Of a stretch of DNA of 64,000 bases, positions 30,627 to 38,549 are shown piece by piece (the stretch's first letter is position 1; every line of letters begins with the position of its first letter). The translations under genes and the position numbers were made by a program. The notes beneath the pieces were generated by a model. It worked only from the letters and a program-made list of their open reading frames with translations. It was not told the origin of the DNA and ran no database searches. Origin of the DNA: Spongiibacteraceae bacterium (lineage in GTDB: Bacteria > Pseudomonadota > Gammaproteobacteria > Pseudomonadales > Dasaniaceae). The stretch covers positions 62,001 to 126,000 of the forward strand of contig JANQLG010000030.1 in assembly GCA_028280715.1 (NCBI GenBank). The letters are read 5' to 3'.

Positions 30627-31562
30627 TCAATTAAACATCCCCTCAATAGTCTCCAGATTATTCTGCACATAATGCAAAAACGCGCGCATAGCCGGTGTGG
30701 GATGCTTGCCCTTGGGATAGACCACACACCATGACCGGCGCAGTGGAAAGCCTTCCAGCGGAATCACCTTTAACTGTTCTAACTTCAACTCCGACAAAAT
30801 ACTGTGCTTCGGCAACACCGCCACACCCAAGCCTGCCAGCACCGAATGCTTCACCGCATCGTTGGAACCCAATTCCATAGCAGATTTGAGAGACAGATGA
30901 TGTTGTTGGCAGAACAATTCCAACGCCAGGCGGCTACCAGAACCCGGCTCTCTGAGTAATAGACCACTATCCAAAAACTGCTGTACGGATAACGGGCCCT
31001 GTTGATGGATGGGGTGATCATTGCTGGCCACAGCATAAAACTCATTATCCAGAAAAGGCAGTGATGCCAGCGGCTTCTCCTGCGGCACGATCCCCATGAT
31101 GACTAGATGATCGCGATTTTCACTCAGACGCTGCAACGCTTCGGCACGATTGACCACCCGCACACTAACGCTGACATCCGGATACTGCTGCAGGAATTCC
31201 TTCAATAGATAAGGCACTACATACTGCGCAGTGCTGACCGCCACCAGTTTGAGCTCACCAGCCACATGCTCTTCCAGTGCTGCCAGTTCTGACTGCAGGG
31301 AATCCAACTCATTAAAAATACTATGAATACAGCTCGCCACCCGTTCACCCGCAGCTGTGCAAAACAGCTTGCGACCGACATATTCAAACAGCGGTAAACC
31401 CAACGCATTTTCCATCTGGCGCATCTGGCTGCTAACAGCGGGCTGCGTCAGCCCCAGCAGCTCCCCCGCTTTGGAATAGCTCTTGCTCTGATAAACCCTG
31501 AGAAACACCTGAAATTGCCTAAAAGTCAGGCGATTAACCAATTGTTGGATGGTGGCCGGCAT
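30627..31562 (-). CDS. LysR family regulator of pyruvate carboxylase (PycR-like)
   Basis: A 311-aa LysR-type regulator: HTH RQFQVFLRVYQSKSYSKAGELLGLTQPAVSSQMRQ at residues 15-50, then an effector domain. It is divergent from pycA, the arrangement of PycR with pycA/pycB in Pseudomonas, so it probably controls those genes. The start was placed at MPATIQQL; an in-frame Met 63 bp upstream would add an atypical hydrophobic extension. Confidence 0.85.
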   Translation of the reverse strand: MPATIQQLVNRLTFRQFQVFLRVYQSKSYSKAGELLGLTQPAVSSQMRQMENALGLPLFEYVGRKLFCTAAGERVASCIHSIFNELDSLQSELAALEEHVAGELKLVAVSTAQYVVPYLLKEFLQQYPDVSVSVRVVNRAEALQRLSENRDHLVIMGIVPQEKPLASLPFLDNEFYAVASNDHPIHQQGPLSVQQFLDSGLLLREPGSGSRLALELFCQQHHLSLKSAMELGSNDAVKHSVLAGLGVAVLPKHSILSELKLEQLKVIPLEGFPLRRSWCVVYPKGKHPTPAMRAFLHYVQNNLETIEGMFN

Positions 31563-31587
31563 GATGAGACCTGTTTTTTCGTTTATG

Positions 31588-31605
31588 TATAAGCAATAGC
31601 TTATA
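31588..31605. promoter_or_regulatory. LysR-type operator between pycR-like gene and pycA
   Basis: A perfect palindrome TATAAGC-AATA-GCTTATA contains a T-N11-A core, the pattern bound by LysR regulators. It sits 26 bp upstream of the regulator start and 92 bp upstream of pycA, suiting both autoregulation and pycA control. Confidence 0.6.
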
Positions 31606-31696
31606 GCTAACCTTATAAATATCAATTTTTAATTTATACATACAGCGATTAAGCTCTGGCCATCCATTCACTGGGGTATTCAATGGAGAGTCCTCT

Positions 31697-33112
31697 ATGT
31701 TGAAGAAAGTGCTCATTGCCAACCGAGGCGAGATTGCGGTGCGGATTATTCGTGCCTGCGCCGAAATGGGTATCCGCTCAGTGGCAATCTACACCGAAGC
31801 AGATCGCTACGGCCTGCACGTCAAGCGTGCCGATGAGGCCTACTCACTGGGCAGCGACCCCATTGCCGGCTATCTGGATCCACGCCGCATCGTCAGTCTC
31901 GCCAGGCAACTAGGCTGTGACGGCATCCACCCCGGTTATGGCTTTCTGTCTGAAAACGATGAGTTCGCCCGCCTCTGTGAAGAAAAAGGCATTAAATTTA
32001 TTGGCCCCAAATCAGACGTCATTCTGAAGATGGGTGATAAAACCCAAGCACGTAATAGCATGCGCGCAGCAGGCGTACCCGTCACACCCGGCTCTGAAGG
32101 TAATTTGGCTGACCTGGATGAAGCCATCGCCCTGGCTGAAGAAATTGGTTACCCGGTAATGCTGAAAGCCACTTCAGGTGGCGGTGGTCGCGGTATTCGC
32201 CGCTGCGATTCAGAAGCCGAATTACGCACGCAATATCCCCGCGTGATCAGCGAAGCCACCAAGGCCTTTGGCAGCGCCGAAGTGTTTTTGGAAAAATGCA
32301 TCGTTAACCCCAAGCATATCGAAGTACAAATCCTCGCCGACAGCCAAGGCAATGTGGTGCATTTATATGAACGCGACTGCTCCATACAACGCCGCAACCA
32401 GAAGCTGATCGAGATCGCACCCAGCCCGCAACTAACCCCCGAACAACGCAACTATATTGGCGAACTGGCGGTTAAAGCCGCTCAGGCCGTGGGTTATGAA
32501 AATGCCGGTACCGTAGAATTTTTGCTCACCGGCAACCAAGTCTATTTCATGGAAATGAATACACGGGTGCAGGTAGAGCACACCATCACCGAACAAATTA
32601 CCGGCGTGGATGTAGTACAGGAGCAACTGCGCGTGGCTTCTGGTTTGCCCTTAAGTTATCGCCAGGAAGATATTCAGTTTCGTGGTTACGCGCTGCAGTT
32701 TCGTATTAATGCGGAAGATCCGAAAAACGACTTCCTGCCCAGCTTTGGTCGCGTCACCCACTATTACGCCCCCGGTGGCCCCGGTGTGCGCGTCGATACT
32801 GCCATTTATACCGGCTATGACATTCCCCCCTACTACGACTCCATGTGTTTGAAACTGATCGTATGGGCACTAAAGTGGGAAGACGCCATCGATCGCGGTC
32901 AACGCGCACTGGATGATATGCATCTGCAGGGTATTAAAACCACCGCTAATTATTATCAGCAAATTTTGCGGCATCCGGATTTTCAGGCTGCCGAGTTCAA
33001 TACCAGCTTTGTGCCCGATCACCCCGAGTTGATGAATTACTCGGAGAAAAAACACCCCACAGAAGTTGCGTTAGCCATTGCCACGGCACTGGCAGCTCAC
33101 GCCGGTTGGTAA
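31697..33112 (+). CDS. pycA: Pyruvate carboxylase subunit A (biotin carboxylase)
   Basis: A 471-aa biotin carboxylase: ATP-dependent carboxylation of the biotin on its partner subunit. The N-terminal LKKVLIANRGEIAVRIIRACAEMG, the ATP-grasp loop GGGGRGIRR and the catalytic EMNTRVQVEHTITE (about residues 290-303) are intact. It resembles AccC, but the downstream pycB and the divergent LysR regulator identify the two-subunit pyruvate carboxylase, which replenishes oxaloacetate. Confidence 0.92.
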   Translation: MLKKVLIANRGEIAVRIIRACAEMGIRSVAIYTEADRYGLHVKRADEAYSLGSDPIAGYLDPRRIVSLARQLGCDGIHPGYGFLSENDEFARLCEEKGIKFIGPKSDVILKMGDKTQARNSMRAAGVPVTPGSEGNLADLDEAIALAEEIGYPVMLKATSGGGGRGIRRCDSEAELRTQYPRVISEATKAFGSAEVFLEKCIVNPKHIEVQILADSQGNVVHLYERDCSIQRRNQKLIEIAPSPQLTPEQRNYIGELAVKAAQAVGYENAGTVEFLLTGNQVYFMEMNTRVQVEHTITEQITGVDVVQEQLRVASGLPLSYRQEDIQFRGYALQFRINAEDPKNDFLPSFGRVTHYYAPGGPGVRVDTAIYTGYDIPPYYDSMCLKLIVWALKWEDAIDRGQRALDDMHLQGIKTTANYYQQILRHPDFQAAEFNTSFVPDHPELMNYSEKKHPTEVALAIATALAAHAGW

Positions 33113-33182
33113 CTCTTGTTACTAAAAATGAACATCACCCAATAAAAACTGCCCGACAAACAGTTAATAAAGGAAAACCATT

Positions 33183-35000
33183 ATGACCACTACCAAAAAA
33201 GTTGAAGTCACCGATGTAGTTTTACGTGACGGTCATCAGTCCTTAATTGCTACCCGCATGCGCACCGAAGACATGCTACCTATTTGCGAAAAACTAGACC
33301 AAGTCGGCTTCTGGTCGCTGGAAGCCTGGGGCGGCGCCACCTTCGATGCCTGTGTGCGTTTTCTGAAAGAAGATCCCTGGGAGCGTCTGCGCAAATTAAA
33401 AGCAGCGCTGCCCAATACTCCTCTGCAAATGTTATTGCGCGGGCAAAACCTGTTGGGCTATCGCCACTACGCCGATGATGTAGTGGAAGCCTTTGTACAA
33501 AAATCTGCCGATAACGGCATGGATGTATTTCGCGTATTCGATGCTTTAAACGATGTGCGCAATTTAGAAGTTGCCATGGGCGCGGTGAAAAAAGCCGGCA
33601 AACACGCACAGGGCACTATTTGTTACACCACCAGCCCGGTGCACACACCTGAAGCATTTGTACAGCAGGCGCAAACCATGAAAGACATGGGCGCCGACTC
33701 CATCGCCATTAAAGATATGGCAGGTCTGTTAACGCCTTACGATACTTTTGAGTTAGTCAGCGCCTTAAAAGGCGAACTGGATTTACCCATCCATCTGCAC
33801 AGCCACGCCACTTCCGGGCTGGCAGCACTATGCCAATTAAAAGCGGTGGAAGCCGGTGTTGATCGCATCGACACCTGTATTTCTTCTTTCGCCAGCGGCA
33901 CCAGCCACCCGTCAACGGAATCACAAGTGGCGGCATTAAAAAATACGCCCTACGACACCGGCCTGGACTTAACCCTGCTCAGCGAAATCGCCGATTATTT
34001 CCGTGAAGTACGCAAAAAGTATCACCAGTTTGAAAGCGAATTCACCCGCGAAGATGTGTCAGTACAAATCAACCAAGTACCCGGCGGCATGATGTCCAAC
34101 CTCGCCAATCAGCTGAAGGAACAAAACGCGCTGGATAAAATTCGCGATGTGTTTGATGAAATACCCAAAGTCAGAAAAGATTTAGGCTATCCACCACTGG
34201 TTACTCCCACCTCGCAAATCGTCGGCACCCAGGCGGTGTACAACGTGTTAAGCGGTGAGCGCTACAAGACCATCACTAATGAGGTAAAACGTTATTTGCA
34301 AGGCGGTTACGGTCAGGCTCCCGCCGCAGTGAATAGTGAGTTACAGAAACAAGCCATCGGCAATGAAACCGAAATCATCGAAGGCCGCCCCGCAGATTTA
34401 CTCAGTCCGGAGCTGGCAAAACTGAAAAAAGAAATTAACGATCTCGCAGACAGTGATGAGGACGTACTCACCTACGCCATGTTCGGCGATTTAGGTAAAG
34501 AATTTTTACAACAACGCAAAGACGGCACCCTGCAACCGGAAGCACTATTACCTGAACCTGTCGCCGGCAAACAAAAAGCCACCGAAGGCACACCCACCGA
34601 ATTTAAAATCGATGTGCATGGTGAAACCTATGAAGTCACCATCACCGGCGTGGGCGACGCTGGCAGCGGCAAACGCAAACTGTATTTATCTCTCGACGGC
34701 ATGCCAGAGGAAACCATCTTCGAGCCATTAAACAGCTACCAAAGCGAAGGCGGCAGCAAACGCAAAACAGCCACTGAGCCGGGGCATATTACTGCGGCGA
34801 TGCCGGGTAATGTGGTGGATGTGTTGGTTAAGGTTGGAGATGCAGTGACAGCTGGTCAGGGTATTTTGGTTACTGAAGCGATGAAAATGGAAAACGAAAT
34901 TCAGGCTGATATCGATGGTGTGATTGAACAGATCTATGTGGAAAAAGGTGATCGTGTCACGCCGGGAGAAGTCCTAGTTGAGATTGTTGCTAATAATTAA
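33183..35000 (+). CDS. pycB: Pyruvate carboxylase subunit B (carboxyltransferase plus biotin carrier)
   Basis: A 605-aa protein. The N-terminal carboxyltransferase TIM barrel starts with VVLRDGHQSLIATRM and holds metal-binding segments such as LHSHATSG. A PYC_OADA domain follows, and the C-terminal biotinyl domain carries TEAMKMENEI, whose Lys is biotinylated. It could also be named oxaloacetate decarboxylase alpha, but pycA 70 bp upstream and the absence of beta and gamma subunits favour pyruvate carboxylase. It is the last conserved chromosomal gene before the accessory island. Confidence 0.92.
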   Translation: MTTTKKVEVTDVVLRDGHQSLIATRMRTEDMLPICEKLDQVGFWSLEAWGGATFDACVRFLKEDPWERLRKLKAALPNTPLQMLLRGQNLLGYRHYADDVVEAFVQKSADNGMDVFRVFDALNDVRNLEVAMGAVKKAGKHAQGTICYTTSPVHTPEAFVQQAQTMKDMGADSIAIKDMAGLLTPYDTFELVSALKGELDLPIHLHSHATSGLAALCQLKAVEAGVDRIDTCISSFASGTSHPSTESQVAALKNTPYDTGLDLTLLSEIADYFREVRKKYHQFESEFTREDVSVQINQVPGGMMSNLANQLKEQNALDKIRDVFDEIPKVRKDLGYPPLVTPTSQIVGTQAVYNVLSGERYKTITNEVKRYLQGGYGQAPAAVNSELQKQAIGNETEIIEGRPADLLSPELAKLKKEINDLADSDEDVLTYAMFGDLGKEFLQQRKDGTLQPEALLPEPVAGKQKATEGTPTEFKIDVHGETYEVTITGVGDAGSGKRKLYLSLDGMPEETIFEPLNSYQSEGGSKRKTATEPGHITAAMPGNVVDVLVKVGDAVTAGQGILVTEAMKMENEIQADIDGVIEQIYVEKGDRVTPGEVLVEIVANN

Positions 35001-35006
35001 GTGACC

Positions 35007-35368
35007 AAAAAGTACGATTGAAAGTAGCTGAGTTTAGCTGCTAGTCTGGTTATCCTCAAAACTATCTAGCCACCAAATTACTCACAATAAAATCAATAAG
35101 TTGGCAGGCTAGATTTTTCCAAACAGGAATACATAAGAGATCCCGGCTGGTTTATCTTGAAATAAGATAGACAACCAGGCAAGGGCTGTTCATTTCAGGA
35201 TGAATGCATTACATTAGTTTTGCATCAGGAAAAATAATAACTTAGAGGGATATTTTTGCATATTCAAAATCATGATAAACGGCAGGTGCTGTTTATTATC
35301 CCCTATACGCATATCAACTAGCCGTCGCCTAGGTTTCGAAGTTATACGGCAGGTACTGTTCATTAATA
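35007..35368 (+). repeat. 361-bp structured repeat, copy 1 (opens the first cassette island)
   Basis: This stretch is colinear with 48510-48871 over its whole length, with blocks of near-identity such as CAGGAATACATAAGAGA and AACTTAGAGGGATATTTTT. Several inverted repeats are kept in both copies although bases differ: CTGGTT...AACCAG with ATCTT/AAGAT, TTCAT/ATGAA, ATGCA/TGCAT, and AACGGCA with TGCTGTT inside an outer GGGATA/TATCCC stem. No open reading frame of note exists inside. The right end contains GTTATAC, an integron-type crossover sequence. It starts 7 bp after pycB. It may be a structured RNA, an attI-like recombination region, or both. Confidence 0.75.
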
Positions 35369-35399
35369 ATTATATCCATTAAATAAAAGGAGTTTTAAA

Positions 35400-35735
35400 T
35401 TGATAAAGTACACCCCTTTACTTTTTGCTGCCTTATCTCTAAATGCGGCAGCGGCCGGATATACTGGCAAAGCAAATATCACTAAATTTTCATCTCAATC
35501 AGGCTCAGGTAATTTTGAAATATACGGTTCTTGGAGCAATCCGGACGACTGTACTGCAAGCGATAAATTTGTTGTTGGTACACATTCTACAGATACTGAA
35601 CAATCCCAGAATTCGAAGTACAGCACGGTATTAGCTGCTTATATGGCTCAACAAACAATCGAGCTATACGTCGATGGCTGTAATCAATTTAATCAGCCAA
35701 TTGTTAAGGGTATTTATGTGCCTGGCCGAAACTAG
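35400..35735 (+). CDS. Small secreted SubB-like protein, paralogue 1
   Basis: A 111-aa exported protein; the signal peptide ends near AAAAG (residue 20). The mature part has a central Cys (DDCTASD), then KYSTVLAAYMAQQTIELYVDG, then Cys in GCNQF. The same plan of central Cys, amphipathic Lxx-AY helix, polar strand and final Cys recurs in five neighbours. It resembles, from memory, the B subunit of subtilase cytotoxin (helix and strand STLYNQALYFYTTGQPVRIYY). Sugar binding is only inferred. Start is TTG behind aggag. It is a gene cassette: an attC follows immediately. Confidence 0.7.
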   Translation: MIKYTPLLFAALSLNAAAAGYTGKANITKFSSQSGSGNFEIYGSWSNPDDCTASDKFVVGTHSTDTEQSQNSKYSTVLAAYMAQQTIELYVDGCNQFNQPIVKGIYVPGRN

Positions 35736-35809
35736 GTATAACCAAGCCAGCACCGCTCCCTGTGGTCGCTGGACCTCGTTTCACTTGGCCGCTGCTGGCG
35801 ACGTTAGAA
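35736..35809 (+). other. attC recombination site A (integron cassette site)
   Basis: The left box GTATAAC and right box GTTAGAA enclose an imperfect palindrome with GCCAGCA on the left and TGCTGGC on the right. The left box is the exact complement of GTTATAC at 35341-35347, as expected if the cassette holding paralogue 1 begins there. The site is 74 bp, within the usual attC range. Confidence 0.8.
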
Positions 35810-35835
35810 ATTAAACATATATCAAGGAATAACCA

Positions 35836-36154
35836 ATGCTTCCACATAAACTAAAAACCTTAACTTTCGCTATAGCACTTGGATTTTGCTCTGTGTCCAA
35901 TGCACTAATCATGCATGGGTAAAGTTATGCAGATAAATCAATGGAGCGATGGTCACGATGGAAAGATTAATTTTGCAGTGGACTCTGGCATTCAAATAAC
36001 CACAACAAAAAAGGAACAAGTGTCTATGGTTATTGCAGCTTTCATGGCAAATAAGATAGTACATGCCCATTGGTCATGTGCAGCTCCATCTAGTTGTTCA
36101 GACTCTGGTTCAAATAATCAAATATGCGGTTATATTAAGGTAGTTGCTAGCTAA
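35836..36154 (+). pseudogene. Frameshifted SubB-like secreted protein, paralogue 2
   Basis: The frame from ATG 35836 gives a good signal peptide, MLPHKLKTLTFAIALG then FCSVSNALIMHG, and ends in a stop at once. A second frame, shifted by one base, starts at MGKVMQINQWSDGHDG (35915) and runs to 36154 with the family body QVSMVIAAFMANKIVHAHWSC. Joined, the two give a protein of the same size and plan as the neighbours. The break is either a real frameshift or a sequencing error. It lies between attC sites A and B. Confidence 0.7.
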
Positions 36155-36210
36155 AGCCGAAAGCTTGCATTATTCAAAAGAGAATTCGGTCACTTAGCTT
36201 AGCGTTATGG
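36145..36210 (+). other. Degenerate attC site B
   Basis: The right box GTTATGG at 36204-36210 is clear and is preceded by a TTAGCTTAGC arm that can pair partly with GCTAGCTAAAG at the left. The canonical left box (ending in AAC) is not intact. The right box is exactly complementary to CCATAAC at 36580, marking the start of the next cassette. Confidence 0.5.
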
Positions 36211-36228
36211 TTTTTAAATGGAGTAGCC

Positions 36229-36579
36229 ATGCACAATAAAATTTTAATTTTTATACTTCTTATTTCTTTCTCAATAAGCTCATCCTATGCCGATATATCT
36301 GAATCAGGGCCATTTACAGTTAAACAACTCAGATTTGGTCAATCTGGTTTACATATAGCACTTAGCCCTGCACCAAATTCGTGTGGTGGTGGCAATCAAT
36401 ATGGTATGCATCTCAAACTAGATCCTACTAACGAACAATATCATGACCAAATGATTTCTGGGCTTCTTACAGCATATGCATCTGGGACGAAGCTTTCAAG
36501 AATATGGGTTAGAAATGAGGGCACTTGTTCCCCTACCCATATTCTTCATTTATATATATTGGAATATGAAGCTAAATAA
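36229..36579 (+). CDS. Small secreted SubB-like protein, paralogue 3
   Basis: A 116-aa exported protein. Signal peptide ends near SSSYA (residue 21). The mature part follows the family plan: central Cys (PNSCGGG), the helix HDQMISGLLTAYASGTKLS and Cys in NEGTCSPTH. Start has a tggag RBS 9 bp upstream. The cassette is well bounded: GTTATGG before it and CCATAAC directly after the stop are complementary. No enzymatic motif is visible; a binding function is assumed from the resemblance to SubB. Confidence 0.7.
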   Translation: MHNKILIFILLISFSISSSYADISESGPFTVKQLRFGQSGLHIALSPAPNSCGGGNQYGMHLKLDPTNEQYHDQMISGLLTAYASGTKLSRIWVRNEGTCSPTHILHLYILEYEAK

Positions 36580-36667
36580 CCATAACAAAGAAAATCAAGG
36601 GATCAGAGTTATTGGAAGAAGGTAACCGCTCACCCATTGAGTGATCAATTAATCTGACCCTTTGATT
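36580..36667. repeat. attC left box interrupted by a REP-like palindrome
   Basis: The left box CCATAAC (36580-36586) and the following AAAG look like the start of an attC, but after about six bases the sequence becomes a palindromic element: AATCAAGGGATCAGAG with TTATTGG (36593-36615) facing CAATTAATCTGACC with CTTTGATT (36646-36667). No attC right box follows. The palindrome belongs to the REP-like family at 37422, 39334, 40644, 41307 and 41945. Confidence 0.65.
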
Positions 36668-36694
36668 TTTTGATTTCATGAAAAGGAATATCAA

Positions 36695-37015
36695 ATGTGT
36701 ATGAAATATATATCAATAATTACTTGTCTAGCTTTAACCTTGTTAAGCAATTTTTCAGTCGCAGATGTAGATTGTCCTGCTGCAAAAATTAGTAATATAC
36801 AGGTGCAGAAAACCGTCATCTACGTGTACCCCGAAGGACAACAATGGCATATGGTGGGCAACATTGATGGCCCGGGGGTTAAAGAAATGTACTCTGCGTT
36901 ACTGGCAGCTCAAATATCAGGCAAAAAGGTAATTCTTCGCTATCCAGACGGCTACGATTGTTCAGCTTATGATTTGACAATACCTGCCAACATGGTGCGT
37001 ACATATAATGACTAA
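36695..37015 (+). CDS. Small secreted SubB-like protein, paralogue 4
   Basis: A 106-aa exported protein. The signal peptide ends near NFSVA (residue 23). DVDCPAAK carries one Cys; the helix GVKEMYSALLAAQISGKKV leads into a strand ILRYPDG and YDCSAYD carries the other Cys. ATG 36695 follows aaagga by about nine bases. Its stop is embedded in GACTAAC, a possible attC left box. Confidence 0.68.
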   Translation: MCMKYISIITCLALTLLSNFSVADVDCPAAKISNIQVQKTVIYVYPEGQQWHMVGNIDGPGVKEMYSALLAAQISGKKVILRYPDGYDCSAYDLTIPANMVRTYND

Positions 37016-37073
37016 CAAAGGGCTAATTATAGGGGTCAAATTAAACCTCCCCCAGTTTAAATCAAGAGTAAAT
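37010..37073. repeat. Truncated attC left box and a short GGGGTC palindrome
   Basis: GACTAAC at 37010-37016 overlaps the stop of paralogue 4 and resembles an attC left box, followed by AAAGGGC. No right box is found. Instead GGGGTCAAATTAAACC and CAGTTTAAATC form a weak inverted repeat, resembling the REP-like palindromes nearby. This would be a second attC lost to such an insertion; the call is tentative. Confidence 0.4.
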
Positions 37074-37415
37074 ATGCGATTATTACGAAGAGTTTTAGCA
37101 ATAGGCAGCATAGTTTTATCGTCAGGTGCTATTGGAGATCAATGTGCTTCTTGGGGCTGTATTTCCACTATAGAAAATTTGTATACAAATACAAACGGTC
37201 ATATATATGTCAGCACACCACTCGATGAAACATTAGCAAATTGTACGGTATATCCGGGCAATTATTTTGTTCTCATGCCCGATTCTCAAAACGCAGAGAA
37301 AGTATATTCAAGCCTTTTAGCCGCTTACATGTCTAATTCCAAAATTCAATTGCGCATTATAGAGGGTAGCCCTATATGTGAATTGGCATATGTCAAACTG
37401 AGTAAAAATCATTAG
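37074..37415 (+). CDS. Small secreted SubB-like protein, paralogue 5
   Basis: A 113-aa exported protein starting MRLLRRVLAIGSIVLSSGAIG. It has four Cys (DQCASWGC, LANCTVY, PICEL) and the family helix AEKVYSSLLAAYMSNSKIQLR. The start was chosen at 37074, which begins the signal peptide; the longer frame from 37008 would run through the preceding repeat. The following REP-like half-element has replaced any attC. Confidence 0.68.
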   Translation: MRLLRRVLAIGSIVLSSGAIGDQCASWGCISTIENLYTNTNGHIYVSTPLDETLANCTVYPGNYFVLMPDSQNAEKVYSSLLAAYMSNSKIQLRIIEGSPICELAYVKLSKNH

Positions 37416-37421
37416 AATTCA

Positions 37422-37463
37422 ATCAGAGGACCAGAGTAATTGAAAGAAGATAATTGATCAGGC
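37422..37463. repeat. REP-like half element
   Basis: AATCAGAGGACCAGAGTAATTG followed by AAAGAAGATAATTGATCAGG is one arm of the same palindrome family as at 36593 and, reversed, at 40696-40720. No opposite arm is present. Confidence 0.5.
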
Positions 37464-37469
37464 AAATAT

Positions 37470-38549
37470 ATGGATCAGAATTACAATAAAAACTCAGCAC
37501 AAGATCGTATAGATCAAATCAATGCTTTTGAAAGAGAAGTTAATCAGTTAGATGCTGATGGTGTTTTGTCTTTATCTGCTGGGCAGAAAGAAAGCGTCTC
37601 TGCTCATCACCAGTCACTTATAAAACAGCTTGCTGAATCATTTGATGTTGATATCTCCCATAGTGATAAGCAATTTTCACTAGGTATGAGGATAGCTTCA
37701 TTTCTAGGTGCTCTTGCCTTAGCTGCCAGTGTGTTCTTCTTGTTTTATCAATTCTGGGGGTTGTTAGGGCATTTCACACAAGTATCCATCTTGGTATTAG
37801 CTCCAGTTCTTACCTTTATCGCAACACTTGTCATTGCTAGCAAAGAATCTACTGGCTACTTTTCAAAATTGGCTGCACTGATAAGTTTTGCTTGCTTTGT
37901 ATTAAATCTGACGATGCTAGGCCAGATATTTAATATCACGCCATCGGATAATGCCTTTCTTATTTGGGCAGCATATGGATTTCTGCTTGCTTATGCTTGT
38001 GACGCAAGATTGTTACTGGTAGCTGCCATCTTATCGATTCAATCATTTATCGCTATGCGAATGGGCACTTGGTCTGGCATGTATTGGTTGTCTTTTGGCG
38101 AGAGGCCGGAAAACTTCTTTTTACCTTCGATTCTTCTGTTCTTAGTTCCAGTGGTAATTTCACAGAGAAGGTTTACTAACTTTGAACAAATCTACCGAGT
38201 ATTCAGTTTAATTATCTTCTTCTTGTCAATATTAGTGCTTTCTAACGTTGGACAATTAAGCCGTTTCGCCGGTGATCCAGATTTTATCGAGGGTGTTTAT
38301 CAATCCTTAGGCTTTGCATTCAGTGCGGGCGTAGTTTGGTTAGGTATCAAGCTTCACTGGGGAGAGGTTGTTAATACCGGCAATGTGTTTTTCGTGTTAT
38401 TCCTCTACACGAAGATGTTTGATTGGTGGTGGGAATGGATGCCTAAATACCTGTTCTTTTTCCTTATCGGTTTAGTGGCTATTCTAGCTTTGGTGGTGCT
38501 AAGAAGGCTTAGGGGTAACCAGGAGCAAAGAATGGAGGGCGTAGCATGA
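37470..38549 (+). CDS. DUF4401-type multipass membrane protein
   Basis: A 359-aa protein with a soluble N-terminal part of about 70 residues and roughly nine transmembrane helices. The layout and the downstream partner match DUF4401 proteins, which are typically encoded next to DUF2157 and GDYXXLXY/DUF4824 genes; function is unknown. The stop overlaps the start of the next gene by 4 bp. No attC flanks it, so it may have arrived by another route or be old cargo. Confidence 0.65.
   Translation: MDQNYNKNSAQDRIDQINAFEREVNQLDADGVLSLSAGQKESVSAHHQSLIKQLAESFDVDISHSDKQFSLGMRIASFLGALALAASVFFLFYQFWGLLGHFTQVSILVLAPVLTFIATLVIASKESTGYFSKLAALISFACFVLNLTMLGQIFNITPSDNAFLIWAAYGFLLAYACDARLLLVAAILSIQSFIAMRMGTWSGMYWLSFGERPENFFLPSILLFLVPVVISQRRFTNFEQIYRVFSLIIFFLSILVLSNVGQLSRFAGDPDFIEGVYQSLGFAFSAGVVWLGIKLHWGEVVNTGNVFFVLFLYTKMFDWWWEWMPKYLFFFLIGLVAILALVVLRRLRGNQEQRMEGVA

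Noticed and set aside
33183-35000. Oxaloacetate decarboxylase sodium pump
   Set aside because: The alpha-like subunit fits, but the beta and gamma membrane subunits are absent and pycA is adjacent.
35007-35368. 361-bp repeat as an insertion sequence or MITE
   Set aside because: It has no transposase frame, no terminal inverted repeats and no target duplication at its edges; its two copies instead share hairpins and stand ahead of cassettes.
35007-35368. Retron or group II intron RNA
   Set aside because: No reverse transcriptase gene is found next to either copy, and I see no domain V-like end.
36229-37415. Toxin-antitoxin pairs in the cassettes
   Set aside because: The genes are single, all with signal peptides and similar to each other; no paired antitoxin-like DNA-binding gene is present.
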